DNA of 5,593 nucleotides from Hellea sp. Its GTDB lineage: Bacteria; Pseudomonadota; Alphaproteobacteria; Caulobacterales; Maricaulaceae. Position numbers and translations under genes: made by a program. The notes beneath the pieces are model-generated. The model did not search any database. It was given only the letters and a program-made list of their open reading frames with translations, and was not told the origin of the DNA. Within the stretch, counting starts at the first letter, position 1; the number at the start of each line of letters is the position of its first letter. The stretch is taken from NCBI GenBank assembly GCA_020628635.1, contig JAHDEU010000164.1:1-5593 (forward strand), given 5' to 3'. Positions 4,753 to 5,593 of the stretch are shown piece by piece.

Positions 4753-5593
4753 ATGCGCCGATCGACACGCTTCTGCTCCGCGAAAATCGCCCTGCCGCTT
4801 GCCGCCAGCCTGCTGCTGTCCGCCTGCTCCACGCTTGGCATTGGTGGCGACACCAAGGAGGAGCTCGCCTATGTCGAGCGCCCGGCGGAGCTCATCTACA
4901 ACCAGGCGTTCGAGGAGATGGAAAGCCGCGACTGGAGCAATGCCAAGCTATTGTTCGAGGAGGTCGAGCGACAGCACCCGTTCTCAGAATGGGCCCGCCG
5001 CGCCCTGCTGATGAGCGCCTATGCATCGTACCGCTCGGCTGACTACGAGGACAGCATCGTTACCGCGCGCCGCTTCATCGACCTGCATCCGGGCTCTGAT
5101 TCCGCGCCTTACGCCTATTACCTGATTGCGCTGAACTATTACGACCAGATCTATGATGTGGGCCGGGACCAGGAAACGACCGTCAATGCGGAGAACGCGC
5201 TGCAACAGGTCGTGCGCCGTTATCCCGACAGCGATTATGGCCGCGATGCGCGGCTGAAGCTGGAGCTGACCCATGACCACCTCGCGGGCAAGGAGATGAG
5301 CGTCGGGCGCTTCTACCTGCGCCAGAACCAGCCGCTGGCATCGATCATTCGCTTCAAGACGGTCGTGCGCGACTACGACACGACCAGCCAGGTCGAGGAG
5401 GCGCTGCACCGCTTGGTAGAAGCCTATGTCACGCTCGGCGTCATCGGCGAAGCGCGCAAGGTCGGCTCTGTCCTGGGATACAACTATCCGGACAGCGAAT
5501 GGTATGCCGACAGCTACGCGCTGCTGCAGGAATACGGCGTGGACCTGGACGAAGAGATCGAAACCCGCGACCGCGGATACTTCGAACGTCTTC
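4753..5593 (+). CDS. bamD: Outer-membrane assembly lipoprotein BamD (partial, 3' end missing)
   Basis: 280 codons are visible with no stop, so the gene continues past the right edge. BamD is the essential lipoprotein of the BAM complex and helps BamA insert beta-barrel proteins into the outer membrane from its periplasmic face. The N-terminus has a lipoprotein signal: basic residues RRSTR, a hydrophobic stretch, and a lipobox LSAC with C25 as the lipidated residue. Serine at +2 suggests outer-membrane sorting. After the signal come TPR-like repeats typical of BamD: LIYNQAFEEMESRDWSNA (47-64), HPFSEWARRALLMSAYASY (75-93), the VGRDQETTVNA segment (136-146), and RRYPDSDYGRDARLKLEL (155-172). I chose the ATG at 4753 because it starts the signal peptide and no in-frame start lies between it and the upstream stop at 4696. 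The ribosome-binding site is weak (GGGA at 4744-4747). The family is clear; BamD was formerly called ComL. Confidence 0.95.
   Translation, partial: MRRSTRFCSAKIALPLAASLLLSACSTLGIGGDTKEELAYVERPAELIYNQAFEEMESRDWSNAKLLFEEVERQHPFSEWARRALLMSAYASYRSADYEDSIVTARRFIDLHPGSDSAPYAYYLIALNYYDQIYDVGRDQETTVNAENALQQVVRRYPDSDYGRDARLKLELTHDHLAGKEMSVGRFYLRQNQPLASIIRFKTVVRDYDTTSQVEEALHRLVEAYVTLGVIGEARKVGSVLGYNYPDSEWYADSYALLQEYGVDLDEEIETRDRGYFERL

Noticed and set aside
4731..5042. A 103-codon frame starting before bamD with a GGGCGGG sequence upstream
   Set aside because: It overlaps the bamD signal peptide and TPR coding in another frame, and its product has no recognisable features. The bamD reading gives a clean lipoprotein.
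1..5593. CRISPR arrays, tRNA or rRNA genes, insertion sequences, or a novel defence or biosynthetic system
   Set aside because: I found no spaced direct repeats, RNA-gene signatures, transposase motifs or unfamiliar gene cluster. The five genes all belong to well-known families.

Overview
The window is GC-rich chromosomal DNA from a Gram-negative alphaproteobacterium. The evidence is FtsZ with a long Pro/Ala-rich linker and the tail peptide ELEIPSFLR, the gene order ftsZ-lpxC-bamD, a DksA that has lost three of four zinc-finger cysteines, and GANTC sites concentrated in upstream regions. A Caulobacterales/Maricaulales/Hyphomonadales-type organism fits best, but the genus cannot be settled from the sequence alone.

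Layout: 1-285 has no supportable gene and holds three GC-rich palindromes, two of them forming a larger inverted pair. 286-1128 (minus) encodes a MoxR-family AAA+ ATPase. A 247-bp divergent region separates it from dksA (1376-1804, plus), which ends at a strong intrinsic terminator. ftsZ (1988-3472) follows after 183 bp carrying cell-cycle-type regulatory motifs and ends at a second strong terminator. lpxC (3673-4635) follows with its own Shine-Dalgarno sequence and a candidate promoter. bamD (4753 onward) has a good -35-like element and runs off the right end without a stop.

The plus-strand genes join growth control to envelope biogenesis. DksA tunes RNA polymerase with ppGpp, FtsZ builds the division ring, LpxC commits precursor to lipid A, and BamD is the lipoprotein partner of BamA in outer-membrane protein assembly. 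The two terminators suggest that dksA, ftsZ and the lpxC/bamD segment are largely separate transcription units. ftsA, the usual upstream neighbour of ftsZ, is absent from the window.

I found no sign of a new defence, mobile or biosynthetic system. The points of interest are regulatory and organisational: GANTC placement, the ftsZ upstream region, palindromes near the lpxC and bamD starts, the REP-like pair, and the dksA-ftsZ junction.
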